Positions 1-8,373 of a DNA stretch of 28,930 nucleotides are shown one piece after another. Under the pieces are notes generated by a model, which saw only the letters and a list, made by a program, of their open reading frames with translations, had not been told where the DNA came from and did not search any database. The position numbers and the translations under genes are program-made. The stretch is taken from the NCBI GenBank assembly GCA_050330095.1, contig JBHJOC010000046.1:1-28930 (forward strand), given 5' to 3'. Each line of letters opens with the position of its first letter. The first letter of the stretch is position 1. The DNA comes from JBCBWG01 sp036804185 (GTDB lineage: Bacteria > Pseudomonadota > Alphaproteobacteria > Rhizobiales > Hyphomicrobiaceae).

Positions 1-2841
1 GGGTTTTCGCTGGTCGGCGGCCCTGCCTACAATGACGCAGACGCGGCGGAGGAGATCCTCGCCAAGCTTGACGTGCCCTACCTCGCCGCTCACGCGATCG
101 AATTCCAGTCTCTCGAACAATGGCGCCATTCAGATCGTGGCCTGATGCCGATCGAGCAGACGATCATGGTTGCCATCCCGGAAATCGATGGCGCCACGGC
201 ACCCACAGTGTTCGGCGGCCGCTCGAGCTGCGCTGATCGCTGCGGTGGATGCGAGCGCGCCTGCCAGGTCGATCGGGCCGATGGCATTCATCGCATGCAG
301 GCCTGCATCGAGCGCGCTGAAGTGCTCGCAGCGCGCACGGCGCGGCTCGTGGAATTGCGCACCACGGCGCGCGCGGAGCGCAAGATCGGGGTCGTGTTGT
401 TCAACTTCCCACCGAACGCGGGCGCGACAGGAACGGCCGCTTATCTCGGCGTTTTTGAATCCTTGTTCAACGTCATGCACCGCTTGGCACGCGAGGGCTA
501 CACGGTGGAACTGCCGCAATCGGTCGACGCTCTGCGCCGGGCCATTCTCGAAGGCAACTCCGAGGTCTTTGGCGCAGACGCCAACGTCCACATCCGGCTC
601 AGCGCTGACGATCACGTCCGCCGCGAACGCTATCTCACCGACATCGAACGCCAGTGGGGCCCGGCGCCAGGCCGCCAGCAAAGCGACGGCCAGAACATCC
701 TGGTCCTCGGCAAGCAGTTCGGCAATCTCCTCGTCGCCGTGCAGCCAGGCTTCGGCTATGAGGGCGACCCGATGCGGCTGCTGTTCGAGGGCGGTTTTGC
801 CCCGACCCATGCGTTCTCAGCATTCTACCGCTATCTGCGTGAAGACTTCCGAGCCCATGCACTCTTGCACTTCGGCACGCACGGCGCCCTCGAGTTCATG
901 CCTGGCAAACAATCGGGATCGACGAGCGCGTGCTGGCCAGAGCGCCTGATCGGCGATGTTCCGAATGTCTACCTCTACGCTGCGAACAACCCCTCCGAGG
1001 GCACGATCGCCAAGCGCCGGTCGGCTGCAACGCTCGTCAGCTACCTGACGCCAGCCGTCGCACAAGCAGGCCTTTATCGCGGGCTTCTCGACCTGAAGAG
1101 CACGCTTGACCGTCTGCGCGCGCAGGATCCGGCGCATGCCGATGAACGCTCCCAAATGCTGCTCCTGATCAGCGAGCAGGCTCGTGCCGTGGACTTGATC
1201 GGTGATGACGTCGACCTGACGGCGCTCGATCCAGCAGCATGCGATGCCGCCGTCGCCCTTCTTGGGAAGCAGATTCTCGAACTCGAGTACGAATTGATCC
1301 CGCATGGCCTGCACGTGATCGGCGAGAGCATGAGCCGCGACGTCGTCAGCGATCTCATCCAGTCGATCGCCGAGGCGGGCCAGGGTCTAAGCCTGTCGCG
1401 GGCAGTCGTGAGCGACTTGCTCGATGGTGCAGATCGCCAGAAGCTGGCTCAGCGCCTGGGCCGCGACGCAGGTTCGGCCGACGTGACGGCAATCCGCTCG
1501 AACCTCGACACACTCGCCGATGTTGCACAAAAGCTCAAAGGCGATGGCGAACTCGACGGCCTCGTGCGGGCGCTCGATGCCCGCTTCATCAGGCCAGTTG
1601 CAGGCGGTGACATCCTGAAGTCCGTCGACGTGCTGCCAACGGGCCGCAATGTCCACGGTTTCGACCCGTTTCGCATGCCAACCGCGTTTGCAGTGCGCGA
1701 CGGGCGAGACCAGGCCAACCGTCTGATCTCGCGTCACGTCGCTGAGGGACATGGCCTGCCTGAAACGGTCGCCATCGTGCTCTGGGGTACCGATAACCTC
1801 AAAAGCGAGGGCGGTCCGATTGCGCAGGCGCTGGCGCTGCTTGGCGCCGAGCCGCGGTTCGACAGCTACGGCAGGCTGACGGGCGCAAAGCTCATTCCGC
1901 TTAACGAGCTTGGCCGTCCGCGCATTGACGTGGTGATCACTCTCTCCGGCATCTTCCGCGACCTCCTCCCTCTGCAGACGCGCATGCTCGCTGAGGCCGC
2001 CTATTTGGCTGCAACGGCTGACGAGCCGGTCTCACACAACCTCGTCAGGGCACACGCGCTCGCCTACGCTGACCGCATGGGTTGCGACATCGAGGTTGCC
2101 GCATTGCGTGTGTTCTCGAATGCGGACGGCACCTACGGCGCCAACGTCAACCAGCTCGTTGATGCGGGCTGCTGGTCGGACGAGGACGAGCTCGCAGATG
2201 CTTATGAGACCCGCAAGAGCTTCGCTTATGGCCGCGACGGCAAGCCCGTAGCGCAGAAGGACCTGCTCGCAAGCGTGCTCGCAACCGTTGACGTGGCCTA
2301 CCAGAATCTCGAATCGGTCGAACTCGGCGTGACGACGATCGACCACTATTTCGACACGCTTGGCGGCATTGGCCGAGCGGTTCGGCGGGCCCGAGGTGGC
2401 CGTCAGGCATCGATCTACATCGGCGACCAGACCCGCACCGGTGGCAAGGTGCGCACGCTCGCCGAGCAGGTTGCACTTGAGACCCGCACCCGCATGCTCA
2501 ATCCGAAGTGGACCGAGGGCATGCTGAAGCATGGCTACGAGGGCGTGCGCCAGATCGAGGCGCACGTCACCAACACCATTGGCTGGTCGGCCACCACGGG
2601 GGCCGTGGCCCCGTGGGTCTACCAACAGATCTCCGAAACCTACGTGCTCGACGAGGCGATGCGTCGCCGGTTGTCGCAGCTCAACCCCAAGGCGTCGGCG
2701 AAGGTCGCGCGGCGCCTGCTCGAAGCCCACGAACGCAACTATTGGAATCCTGACGAGCAAACGCTCGAAGCCCTGCGCGAGGCCGGTGACGAACTGGATG
2801 ATCGCGTCGAGGGACTAGGGCTCGAGGAGGCTGCCGCATGA
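1..2841 (+). CDS. bchH: Magnesium-chelatase subunit H (5'-truncated by window edge)
   Basis: Large porphyrin-binding subunit of Mg-chelatase, which with BchI and BchD inserts Mg2+ into protoporphyrin IX, the first committed step of bacteriochlorophyll synthesis in the cytoplasm. The reading frame is already open at base 1, so the 946 codons seen are the C-terminal three-quarters of a protein that is normally about 1,200-1,250 residues. The first in-window ATG (73) is internal, not the start. CobN/Mg-chelatase family blocks are visible, including the stretch around FGTHGALEFMPGKQ, the YLYAANNPSEGTIAKRR block, and conserved C-terminal motifs such as NPKWTEGMLKHGYEG. The stop overlaps the bchL start (ATGA), which implies translational coupling. 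The order bchH-bchL-bchM matches the purple-bacterial photosynthesis gene cluster. Family assignment is very secure; the N-terminus is outside the window. Confidence 0.97.
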   Translation, partial: GFSLVGGPAYNDADAAEEILAKLDVPYLAAHAIEFQSLEQWRHSDRGLMPIEQTIMVAIPEIDGATAPTVFGGRSSCADRCGGCERACQVDRADGIHRMQACIERAEVLAARTARLVELRTTARAERKIGVVLFNFPPNAGATGTAAYLGVFESLFNVMHRLAREGYTVELPQSVDALRRAILEGNSEVFGADANVHIRLSADDHVRRERYLTDIERQWGPAPGRQQSDGQNILVLGKQFGNLLVAVQPGFGYEGDPMRLLFEGGFAPTHAFSAFYRYLREDFRAHALLHFGTHGALEFMPGKQSGSTSACWPERLIGDVPNVYLYAANNPSEGTIAKRRSAATLVSYLTPAVAQAGLYRGLLDLKSTLDRLRAQDPAHADERSQMLLLISEQARAVDLIGDDVDLTALDPAACDAAVALLGKQILELEYELIPHGLHVIGESMSRDVVSDLIQSIAEAGQGLSLSRAVVSDLLDGADRQKLAQRLGRDAGSADVTAIRSNLDTLADVAQKLKGDGELDGLVRALDARFIRPVAGGDILKSVDVLPTGRNVHGFDPFRMPTAFAVRDGRDQANRLISRHVAEGHGLPETVAIVLWGTDNLKSEGGPIAQALALLGAEPRFDSYGRLTGAKLIPLNELGRPRIDVVITLSGIFRDLLPLQTRMLAEAAYLAATADEPVSHNLVRAHALAYADRMGCDIEVAALRVFSNADGTYGANVNQLVDAGCWSDEDELADAYETRKSFAYGRDGKPVAQKDLLASVLATVDVAYQNLESVELGVTTIDHYFDTLGGIGRAVRRARGGRQASIYIGDQTRTGGKVRTLAEQVALETRTRMLNPKWTEGMLKHGYEGVRQIEAHVTNTIGWSATTGAVAPWVYQQISETYVLDEAMRRRLSQLNPKASAKVARRLLEAHERNYWNPDEQTLEALREAGDELDDRVEGLGLEEAAA

Positions 2842-3734
2842 ACATCCTGACCCCCAACCACCGCATGAAGCGCGCTGACGGAGAGGGTAGCGTCCAGGTC
2901 AATATGGACCCTTCGGTCTCGATCGACACCGCCAAGGTGTTTGCCATTTACGGCAAAGGCGGGATCGGCAAAAGCACGACCTCGTCAAACCTGTCGGTCG
3001 CATTCTCCAAGCTCGGCAAGCGCGTCCTGCAGATCGGCTGCGACCCGAAGCACGATTCGACCTTCACGTTGACGAAGTCACTGGTGCCAACCGTGATCGA
3101 CGTTCTGGAGCAGGTCGACTTCCACGCCGAGGAATTGCGCCGGGAGGACTTCGTCTACGAAGGCTATAACGGCGTGATGTGTGTCGAAGCCGGCGGCCCA
3201 CCCGCGGGCACCGGATGTGGTGGCTACGTCGTCGGCCAAACGGTCAAGCTCCTCAAGGAGCATCACCTCCTCGAAGACACCGACGTTGTAATCTTCGACG
3301 TGCTCGGCGACGTCGTCTGCGGCGGCTTCGCAGCCCCCCTCCAGCACGCGCATCGCTCGCTCATCGTGACGGCGAACGACTTCGATTCGATCTTCGCGAT
3401 GAACCGGATCGTCCAGGCGATCAACGCGAAAGCCAAGAATTACAAGGTGCGCGTCGGCGGCGTGATCGCAAACCGTTCGGCCAAGACCGATGAGATCGAT
3501 CGTTTCAGCCGGGCGGTCGGGCTCGAACGCCTTGCCCACTTCCCGGATCTCGACGCCATCCGCGTTTCGCGCCTCAAGAAGAAGACACTGTTCGAGATGG
3601 ACCCGACACCGGACGTGATCTCGGTCCAAAACGAATATCTCCAGCTGGCACAGAAGCTCTGGGACGGGGTCGACGCGCTCAATGCCGTGTCGATGAAAGA
3701 CCGCGAGATCTTCGATTTCCTAGGATTTGAGTGA
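2838..3734 (+). CDS. bchL: Light-independent protochlorophyllide reductase, iron protein BchL
   Basis: NifH-like ATP-dependent electron donor of dark-operative protochlorophyllide oxidoreductase. The homodimer carries one [4Fe-4S] cluster and passes electrons to BchN-BchB for reduction of ring D of protochlorophyllide. At 298 residues the length is normal for BchL. A P-loop GKGGIGKST lies at residues 39-47, and the two cluster cysteines are Cys127 (in AGTGCGGYV) and Cys161 (in GDVVCGGFA). ATG at 2838 overlaps the bchH stop by four bases, and the stop (3732-3734) shares its last base with the bchM start, so the three genes are probably one translationally coupled operon. The DPOR system is oxygen-sensitive, so activity is expected under low oxygen. 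BchN and BchB are not in the window, presumably lying upstream of bchH. Confidence 0.97.
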   Translation: MNILTPNHRMKRADGEGSVQVNMDPSVSIDTAKVFAIYGKGGIGKSTTSSNLSVAFSKLGKRVLQIGCDPKHDSTFTLTKSLVPTVIDVLEQVDFHAEELRREDFVYEGYNGVMCVEAGGPPAGTGCGGYVVGQTVKLLKEHHLLEDTDVVIFDVLGDVVCGGFAAPLQHAHRSLIVTANDFDSIFAMNRIVQAINAKAKNYKVRVGGVIANRSAKTDEIDRFSRAVGLERLAHFPDLDAIRVSRLKKKTLFEMDPTPDVISVQNEYLQLAQKLWDGVDALNAVSMKDREIFDFLGFE

Positions 3735-4432
3735 TGCCCACCGACAGCTATCAGGATCGGCGCGGGCAGATTGCCCAGTACTTTGACAAGACCGCCCTTG
3801 ACGCCTGGGCAAGGATGACGAGCGACGCGCCGTTGAGCCGTGTTCGCCGCACCGTTCGCAACGGGCGCGAGACGATGCGCAGGACGCTGATCTCGTTTCT
3901 GCCCGACAATCTCTCGGGGCACCGCGTGCTCGATGCAGGCTGCGGCACGGGTATGCTCGCGGTCGAACTCGCACACCGCGGCGCCGAGGTCGTTGCAATC
4001 GATCTTTCGCCGAACCTGATCTCGATTGCTCGGGCCCGCACGAAGGATTTCGGGCGCGGCACGGTCGCCTTCCTTTCGGGCGACATGCTGGACCCTGCGC
4101 TCGGCCGCTTCGATCACGTCGTCGCGATGGATTCCCTCATTCACTACAAGGCGCACGACATCGTCGGCGCATTGAGCCAGCTCGCGTCACGGACCACGCA
4201 AACGATCGCCTTCACGTTCGCGCCCCGCACGGTCGGCCTGTCGGCCATGCATGCGGTCGGCAAGTTGTTTCCCCGAGCCGATCGCGCACCAGCCATCGAG
4301 CCCGTTCGAGAGTTGCTGCTGCGACAACGCATCCGCGAGGAGCCAAGCCTCGCCGATTGGGAAGCGCGACGCACCGAACGTGTCGTGAATGGCTTCTACA
4401 CCTCCCAAGCCATGGAGCTCGGGCGCCGATGA
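3734..4432 (+). CDS. bchM: Magnesium-protoporphyrin IX O-methyltransferase BchM
   Basis: SAM-dependent methyltransferase that methylates the ring C propionate of Mg-protoporphyrin IX, the step after Mg chelation. At 232 residues the length is typical. The SAM-binding motif I VLDAGCGTGMLAVELA is at residues 65-80, followed by the acidic VVAID at 86-90. A C-terminal segment (FYTSQAMELGRR) fits the family's usual FYFSRLLEA-type ending. The start ATG at 3734 is preferred over the upstream GTG at 3731 because it overlaps the bchL stop as TGATG. In related organisms lhaA and puhA follow; here a 394-bp repeat-rich gap and then puhE follow. Confidence 0.95.
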   Translation: MPTDSYQDRRGQIAQYFDKTALDAWARMTSDAPLSRVRRTVRNGRETMRRTLISFLPDNLSGHRVLDAGCGTGMLAVELAHRGAEVVAIDLSPNLISIARARTKDFGRGTVAFLSGDMLDPALGRFDHVVAMDSLIHYKAHDIVGALSQLASRTTQTIAFTFAPRTVGLSAMHAVGKLFPRADRAPAIEPVRELLLRQRIREEPSLADWEARRTERVVNGFYTSQAMELGRR

Positions 4433-4626
4433 CACCGATTTCGCCCCTGACGCCCACACTGCGCTGCCAGACCGTGACGAAAGTCGGATACGGATCAGCG
4501 CCGGTGTGGCTGCGTCAATTGAGCGAGATCAAAGTTCCGCGTGGCGCCACCTGCAAGCTTAGCGTCGGGCGCGCCCGGCATGACAGCACCGTCGGCTGCC
4601 TTTTGGACCTTGGTCCGAATGCTGCC

Positions 4627-4679
4627 CATCTGACGTTTGGTACCGGCACGCTGCACGGCCACGAACCAAACGTGAGATG
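4627..4679. repeat. Palindromic repeat, copy 1 (REP-like)
   Basis: Inverted repeat whose arms catctgacgtttggt (4627-4641) and accaaacgtgagatg (4665-4679) pair at 14 of 15 positions. The 41-base core (4633-4673) has the same layout as the three related elements at 4729-4767, 17240-17280 and 17336-17374: an outer ACrCTTgGT/ACCAAGyGT-type arm and a GCTGC-containing centre. It is the most divergent of the four, so its membership rests on architecture plus partial identity. Confidence 0.55.
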
Positions 4680-4706
4680 CATCACCTGCGCTAGGATTCT
4701 GAATTT

Positions 4707-4785
4707 GCTAGTGTTCCTGATGTCTCCGACACTTAGTCGGTCGGATGCTGCGACGGGAACCAAGTGCCGGAGAGCGAACACTAGC
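4707..4785. repeat. Palindromic repeat, copy 2, with extended arms
   Basis: 79-base palindromic element. The outer arms gctagtgttc (4707-4716) and gaacactagc (4776-4785) are perfect 10-bp complements. The inner arms tctccgacactt (4723-4734) and aagtgccggaga (4762-4773) pair at 11 of 12. The core 4729-4767 aligns without gaps to 17336-17374 at 32 of 39 bases, which makes it a dispersed repeat rather than a chance hairpin. It ends 41 bases before the puhE start. It may be a REP-like element or a MITE remnant; no transposase is nearby. Confidence 0.75.
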
Positions 4786-4826
4786 ACCCCAGCGATTGCC
4801 CGGACCAAACAGGAGGGGAGGTCTTG

Positions 4827-6065
4827 ATGATCGAACACCTCCTGCCGGTCGCATTCGCTCTCTTCATCTGGTGGTTCTCTACGGGTGCGATCGTGTATCT
4901 CGACGGCCTGCCGAAGCGGACGTTTCTCTGGAGCCTTTCGGCCGCGACAGCGCTGCTCTTGGTTGCCCTCTATGTGATGATCGAGAGCGGCAAAGACACG
5001 AGCGTCGAGGGCGCCTACCTCGCGTTCACGGCGGGCCTCGTCATCTGGGCCTGGCTCGAGATGGCGTTCTATACGGGCGTCATCACCGGCCCGCGGCGCT
5101 CGGCCTGCCCCGACACGCACCGCGGGTGGCTTCACTTCTGGCACGCGATCGAGACCGTGCTCTGGAACCAGATCGCGACGGCGCTCACGTTCCTCGTGAT
5201 GCTCGCGATGCTTTGGGAAGCGCCGAACAAAATCGCGCTGTGGACCTTCCTCGTGCTTTGGTGGATGCAGCAGAGTGCAAAGCTCAACGTCTATCTCGGC
5301 GTCCGCAATCTCAACGAGCATTTTCTGCCGCGCCACCTCGATTATCTGCGCCACTACATGCGCAGGCGGCCGCTCAACATGTTCTTCCCGTTCTCGGTTT
5401 CGCTGTCGACGATCGTATTTGTGCTGATCGTCAGGGCGGCCCATTCGCCCGACATCTCAGCGGGTGAGGCAACGGGCCTCGGTCTCGTTGCAACCATCCT
5501 GGGCCTCGCCATCCTGGAACATTGGTTCCTGGTTCTACCGATCCCGGCCGAGAAACTCTGGGACTGGAGCCTCGCCTCCCACCGCCAGCAGGCGAGTGAC
5601 ACCGAGCAGATCGCGCCGCTAAGCGAGAAGGGCTCGTTCGCGCCAAGCGGTCTCGCCGAGAGCGCAGGTGGCCCACGCGAGATGACCCAGCGTTCTGCCT
5701 CGTCCCCGGGACAGGGCACGTTCAGCGGGCAGCGGGTGACGCATAAGCCGACATGGTCGACGACGATCGATGGCGAGTGCGATCAGCACGCATTGTCGCA
5801 GTTGCTCGCGGCCATTGCGAGCGGTGGCTTCGGTCGCATCGACGTCCTCGACGGTGTCGCCAGATCAGGCGCGACCTGGGTGCGCTTTCGTGTCGCCGAC
5901 GGTCGCGCACACATCATCGACGCCCGATCCGAGGCCCGCGCGAACGAAGAACCCTTGGAATTTCCTAACGGACTTGGCCGCGCGCGCGCTTTTGGCACAG
6001 CGCCGGACGGGCCGCGTCTTCAGGCCGCATTCGCAGCATGCGTAACTGGACCATTGGCCACTTGA
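4827..6065 (+). CDS. puhE: Photosynthetic complex assembly protein PuhE with C-terminal extension
   Basis: Membrane protein of the PuhE (DUF3623, photosynthetic complex assembly protein 2) family, implicated genetically in reaction-centre/LH1 assembly. Residues 1-255 hold about seven hydrophobic segments (roughly 5-25, 33-51, 66-86, 113-131, 136-152, 190-204 and 218-238) and the conserved blocks WAWLEMAFYTG, HFWHAIETVLWNQ and WWMQQSAKLNVYLGVRNLNE. The family is usually about 270 residues; this protein is 412, adding a soluble tail (256-412) with a linker and a compact segment of about 100 residues that I do not recognise. ATG 4827 is chosen over TTG 4824 because of the aggaggggagg run at 4811-4821. 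It precedes hemA by 46 bases, as in other clusters. Confidence 0.9.
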   Translation: MIEHLLPVAFALFIWWFSTGAIVYLDGLPKRTFLWSLSAATALLLVALYVMIESGKDTSVEGAYLAFTAGLVIWAWLEMAFYTGVITGPRRSACPDTHRGWLHFWHAIETVLWNQIATALTFLVMLAMLWEAPNKIALWTFLVLWWMQQSAKLNVYLGVRNLNEHFLPRHLDYLRHYMRRRPLNMFFPFSVSLSTIVFVLIVRAAHSPDISAGEATGLGLVATILGLAILEHWFLVLPIPAEKLWDWSLASHRQQASDTEQIAPLSEKGSFAPSGLAESAGGPREMTQRSASSPGQGTFSGQRVTHKPTWSTTIDGECDQHALSQLLAAIASGGFGRIDVLDGVARSGATWVRFRVADGRAHIIDARSEARANEEPLEFPNGLGRARAFGTAPDGPRLQAAFAACVTGPLAT

Positions 6066-6111
6066 GTGGCGGTCTGAGCCGAATAACTACTAGGTCGGAG
6101 GAGCCAGAGAT

Positions 6112-7347
6112 ATGAACTACGAACAGAAATTTGTCGAAAGCCTCCGCGCGATCCACCGCGAGGGTCGCTATCGCGTGTTCGCTGACCTGGAGCGGCAACG
6201 CGGGTCCTTCCCGAGGGCCCGCAGACATTCGGTGCGCGGGACCTCAGATGTGACGGTCTGGTGCTCGAACGACTACTTGGGGATGGGTCAGCATCCCGTT
6301 GTTCTGAACGCGATGCACGAGGCCCTCGATCATGTGGGCGCGGGCTCCGGCGGAACGCGGAACATCTCGGGCACCACGCATTACCACGTCATGCTCGAGG
6401 AAGAACTTGCGGCGTTGCACGGTAAGGAAGCAGCGCTGCTGTTCACGTCAGCCTTCGTCGCCAACGACGCGACGCTCGCCACGCTCGTGCAGTTGATCGG
6501 CAAAGACACCCTCATTCTCTCTGACGAAAAGAACCACGCCTCGATGATTGCCGGTATCCGTCACGGCGGCTGCGAGAAAGTCATCTTCCGTCACAACGAT
6601 GTCGAGCATCTCGAGCAGCTTTTGCGCACAGTCCCTGTTGATCGTCCGAAGATCATCGCCTTCGAGAGCGTCTACTCGATGGACGGACACATGGCGCCGA
6701 TGGAGGCGATCTGCGATCTCGCAGAGCGCTACAACGCTCTGACCTATCTCGACGAAGTTCATGCGGTTGGCATGTACGGCGCGACCGGCGGTGGCATTTC
6801 CGAGCGTGACGGCCTGGCGCACCGGATCGATATCATCAACGGCACGCTCGCCAAGGGCTTCGGCGTCATGGGTGGCTACATCGCAGCGAGCCGCGCCTGC
6901 TGCGACGCCATCCGCTCGAACGCGGCTGGGTTCATTTTCACCACGTCGCTTGCCCCCGTTCTTGCAGCTGGTGCCCTCGCAAGCGTACGCCACCTAAAGG
7001 TCAGTTCCCTGGAGCGCTCGCGCCATCAGGAACGCGCGGCCGCTGTCAAGGCTAGGCTGAAGGATGTCGGCCTGCCCGTGATGGACAACCCGAGCCACAT
7101 CGTGCCGGTTCTGGTTGGCAACCCGGTTCACTGCAAAGCCGTGACCGATGCGCTGCTCGACCACCACGGCATCTATGTCCAACCCATCAACTATCCGACC
7201 GTTCCGCGCGGGACCGAGCGGTTGCGCTTTACGCCGACGCCGCTCCATACGGACGCCGACATCGACCACCTCGTTGCGTCCATGAATGAGCTGTGGGAGG
7301 CATGCCCGGTTGGCAAAGAGGGGTACGTGCGGCTCGCTGCGGAGTGA
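6112..7347 (+). CDS. hemA: 5-aminolevulinate synthase
   Basis: PLP enzyme that condenses glycine and succinyl-CoA to 5-aminolevulinate, the first tetrapyrrole precursor in alphaproteobacteria (Shemin/C4 pathway). It is 411 residues long, normal for the family. Conserved blocks include CSNDYLGMGQHP (51-62), GSGGTRNISGT (78-88), the YLDEVHAVGMYG block (212-223) and the PLP lysine Lys248 in NGTLAKGFG. Start ATG 6112 follows tcggaggag at 6095-6103. Placement directly after puhE ties this copy to pigment supply; a second, housekeeping ALA synthase may exist elsewhere in such genomes. A stem-loop follows the stop (7352-7393). Confidence 0.97.
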   Translation: MNYEQKFVESLRAIHREGRYRVFADLERQRGSFPRARRHSVRGTSDVTVWCSNDYLGMGQHPVVLNAMHEALDHVGAGSGGTRNISGTTHYHVMLEEELAALHGKEAALLFTSAFVANDATLATLVQLIGKDTLILSDEKNHASMIAGIRHGGCEKVIFRHNDVEHLEQLLRTVPVDRPKIIAFESVYSMDGHMAPMEAICDLAERYNALTYLDEVHAVGMYGATGGGISERDGLAHRIDIINGTLAKGFGVMGGYIAASRACCDAIRSNAAGFIFTTSLAPVLAAGALASVRHLKVSSLERSRHQERAAAVKARLKDVGLPVMDNPSHIVPVLVGNPVHCKAVTDALLDHHGIYVQPINYPTVPRGTERLRFTPTPLHTDADIDHLVASMNELWEACPVGKEGYVRLAAE

Positions 7348-7351
7348 CCGC

Positions 7352-7393
7352 GGTTGCCCGATCCGACAACAAGCTGATCGGATTGGGCAAACC
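7352..7393 (+). terminator. Stem-loop after hemA
   Basis: ggttgcccgatccg (7352-7365) pairs with cggattgggcaaacc (7379-7393) with one G-T pair and one bulge, giving a stem of about 14 bp starting four bases after the hemA stop. There is no T-run, so it may be an mRNA-stabilising end or a Rho-assisted terminator rather than a classic intrinsic one. Confidence 0.5.
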
Positions 7394-7809
7394 GGGTTGT
7401 GCGCGAACGCGACGAACCGAAAAGCACAGCGCCGTCGAGCCGAGTGCTCGGTTGGCGCGCCCTGGAACCGATCGCCTTGCCGCGATCGGGCTCATTGAGA
7501 AATCCCGGCCGACGACATTGATAATGTCGTGGCTGACGACATTGATAATGTCGTGGCTGACGACACTCCCAGTTGGCTCGATGACGACGATGCGTGTCGC
7601 TGTTGCGACGCGTTCTGCATGTTGCAGCACAGTCAGCCATCATTCACGTGGCAATTCCTAACCTTCAGCGGTAGACGGTTGAGCTTGCAGAAGTCGAGAT
7701 CAAGCGCGCGTCGTTCTTAGACCAAGCGGCCAGTCCTGAGTTCTGCGTCCGATTCGAGCCACCCAATGGGCGGAGCGAAGTCGGGTTGTTCCATAGGAGG
7801 GATCAGACG
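7394..7809. other. Intergenic region with tandem palindromes
   Basis: About 416 bases between the hemA stem-loop and the next gene. Short open frames exist on both strands but none has a recognisable product or a good ribosome-binding site. The main structure is the tandem palindromic repeat at 7511-7566. A strong Shine-Dalgarno (aggagg, 7795-7800) lies at the right-hand end. Confidence 0.5.
7511..7566. repeat. Tandem 24-bp palindrome repeat, possible double operator
   Basis: A 24-base unit (7511-7534) is repeated exactly at 7535-7558 and begins again at 7559-7566. Each unit contains the inverted repeat acgacatt-gat-aatgtcgt (7512-7530 and 7536-7554), with 8-bp perfect arms and a 3-base spacer. 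Two identical palindromes spaced just over two helical turns apart are typical of operator pairs, but no regulator gene is adjacent and I cannot match the motif to a named regulator. Confidence 0.6.
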
Positions 7810-8355
7810 ATGTTGCGTATCGGACTGCTCACCGCGGCGAGCCTAGCTGCGGGACTGTTCGCCATCTCGACGCCGGTGCTTGCAAAAGAGTGCAAGAGCA
7901 CGCCGGTCGTTCAGGAAAGCCAGCCTTATGTCTCGCGAACGCTCGGTGCGTTCCCGAACTCGCTCGTCGAGTGGCGCAAGGCCGTGGTCGACAAGCACGG
8001 TGACGGCTGGCAGGCGTGGCGCCGGTCTGAGGACAAGAAGATCGACTGCGAGCAGGTCAATGTCGATGGTCGCGGCCAGCGATGGGTGTGCACGCGCAGC
8101 GCGCGGCCGTGCGCAGGTCCGATCGGCCCTGAAAAAGAGACAGCACTGCCCTTCCCGGGCCGTCTCGAGCGCGGTAGCAGCGGCAAAGCCGTTGAAGACC
8201 TGCAGAAGTTGTTGGTCGAGGCTGGCTACAAGGTGACGGTCGACGGCCGTTTCGGCCGCGAAACCGTAGCTGCAGTGCGGGACTTCCAGCAAAAGGAAGG
8301 TATCAAGGTCGACGGCATCGTTGGGATGCAGACCTGGGAGCGGCTCGCGTCCTGA
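7810..8355 (+). CDS. Secreted protein with C-terminal peptidoglycan-binding domain
   Basis: 181-residue exported protein. Residues 1-25 form a Sec signal peptide (MLRIG, hydrophobic core, STPVLA followed by KE, with predicted cleavage after Ala25). The middle segment (about 26-110) has paired cysteines and is not recognised. Residues about 120-180 are a PG_binding_1 domain (LERGSSGKAVEDLQKLLVEAGY...VDGRFGRETVAAVRDFQQ), a fold that binds peptidoglycan and is often attached to hydrolases or amidases. No catalytic domain is visible. ATG 7810 is preferred to an upstream in-frame start at 7786 because the aggagg at 7795-7800 is placed 9 bases before it. Likely located in the periplasm. Confidence 0.85.
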   Translation: MLRIGLLTAASLAAGLFAISTPVLAKECKSTPVVQESQPYVSRTLGAFPNSLVEWRKAVVDKHGDGWQAWRRSEDKKIDCEQVNVDGRGQRWVCTRSARPCAGPIGPEKETALPFPGRLERGSSGKAVEDLQKLLVEAGYKVTVDGRFGRETVAAVRDFQQKEGIKVDGIVGMQTWERLAS

Positions 8356-8373
8356 TCAAAGGACGACAGCCTG

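Larger units (their letters stand above)
4433..4826. other. Repeat-rich gap between bchM and puhE
   Basis: There are 394 bases without a convincing gene on either strand. The second half is almost entirely two palindromic elements (4627-4679 and 4707-4785). The first half (4433-4626) shows no recognisable gene remnant. This is where lhaA-puhABC-acsF would lie in most purple bacterial clusters. A strong Shine-Dalgarno run for puhE is present at 4811-4821. Confidence 0.6.

Noticed and set aside
4707..4785. Insertion-sequence terminal inverted repeats
   Set aside because: The arms enclose only 59 bases, no transposase or target duplication is visible, and related copies are short palindromes, so a REP-like or MITE element fits better.
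4515..5444. 309-codon minus-strand open frame opposite the start of puhE
   Set aside because: It is antisense to a clear membrane protein, its product is Arg/Glu/His-rich low-complexity, and it has no family similarity. This is usual for GC-rich DNA.
7525..7541. TGT-N11-ACA resembling a PpsR/CrtJ site near hemA
   Set aside because: The known photosynthesis repressor site is TGT-N12-ACA. The spacing is one base short and the pattern is a by-product of the 24-bp tandem repeat. The site is also downstream, not upstream, of hemA.
7511..7566. CRISPR array
   Set aside because: The repeat units are directly adjacent with no spacers, there are only two and a third copies, and no cas genes are present.
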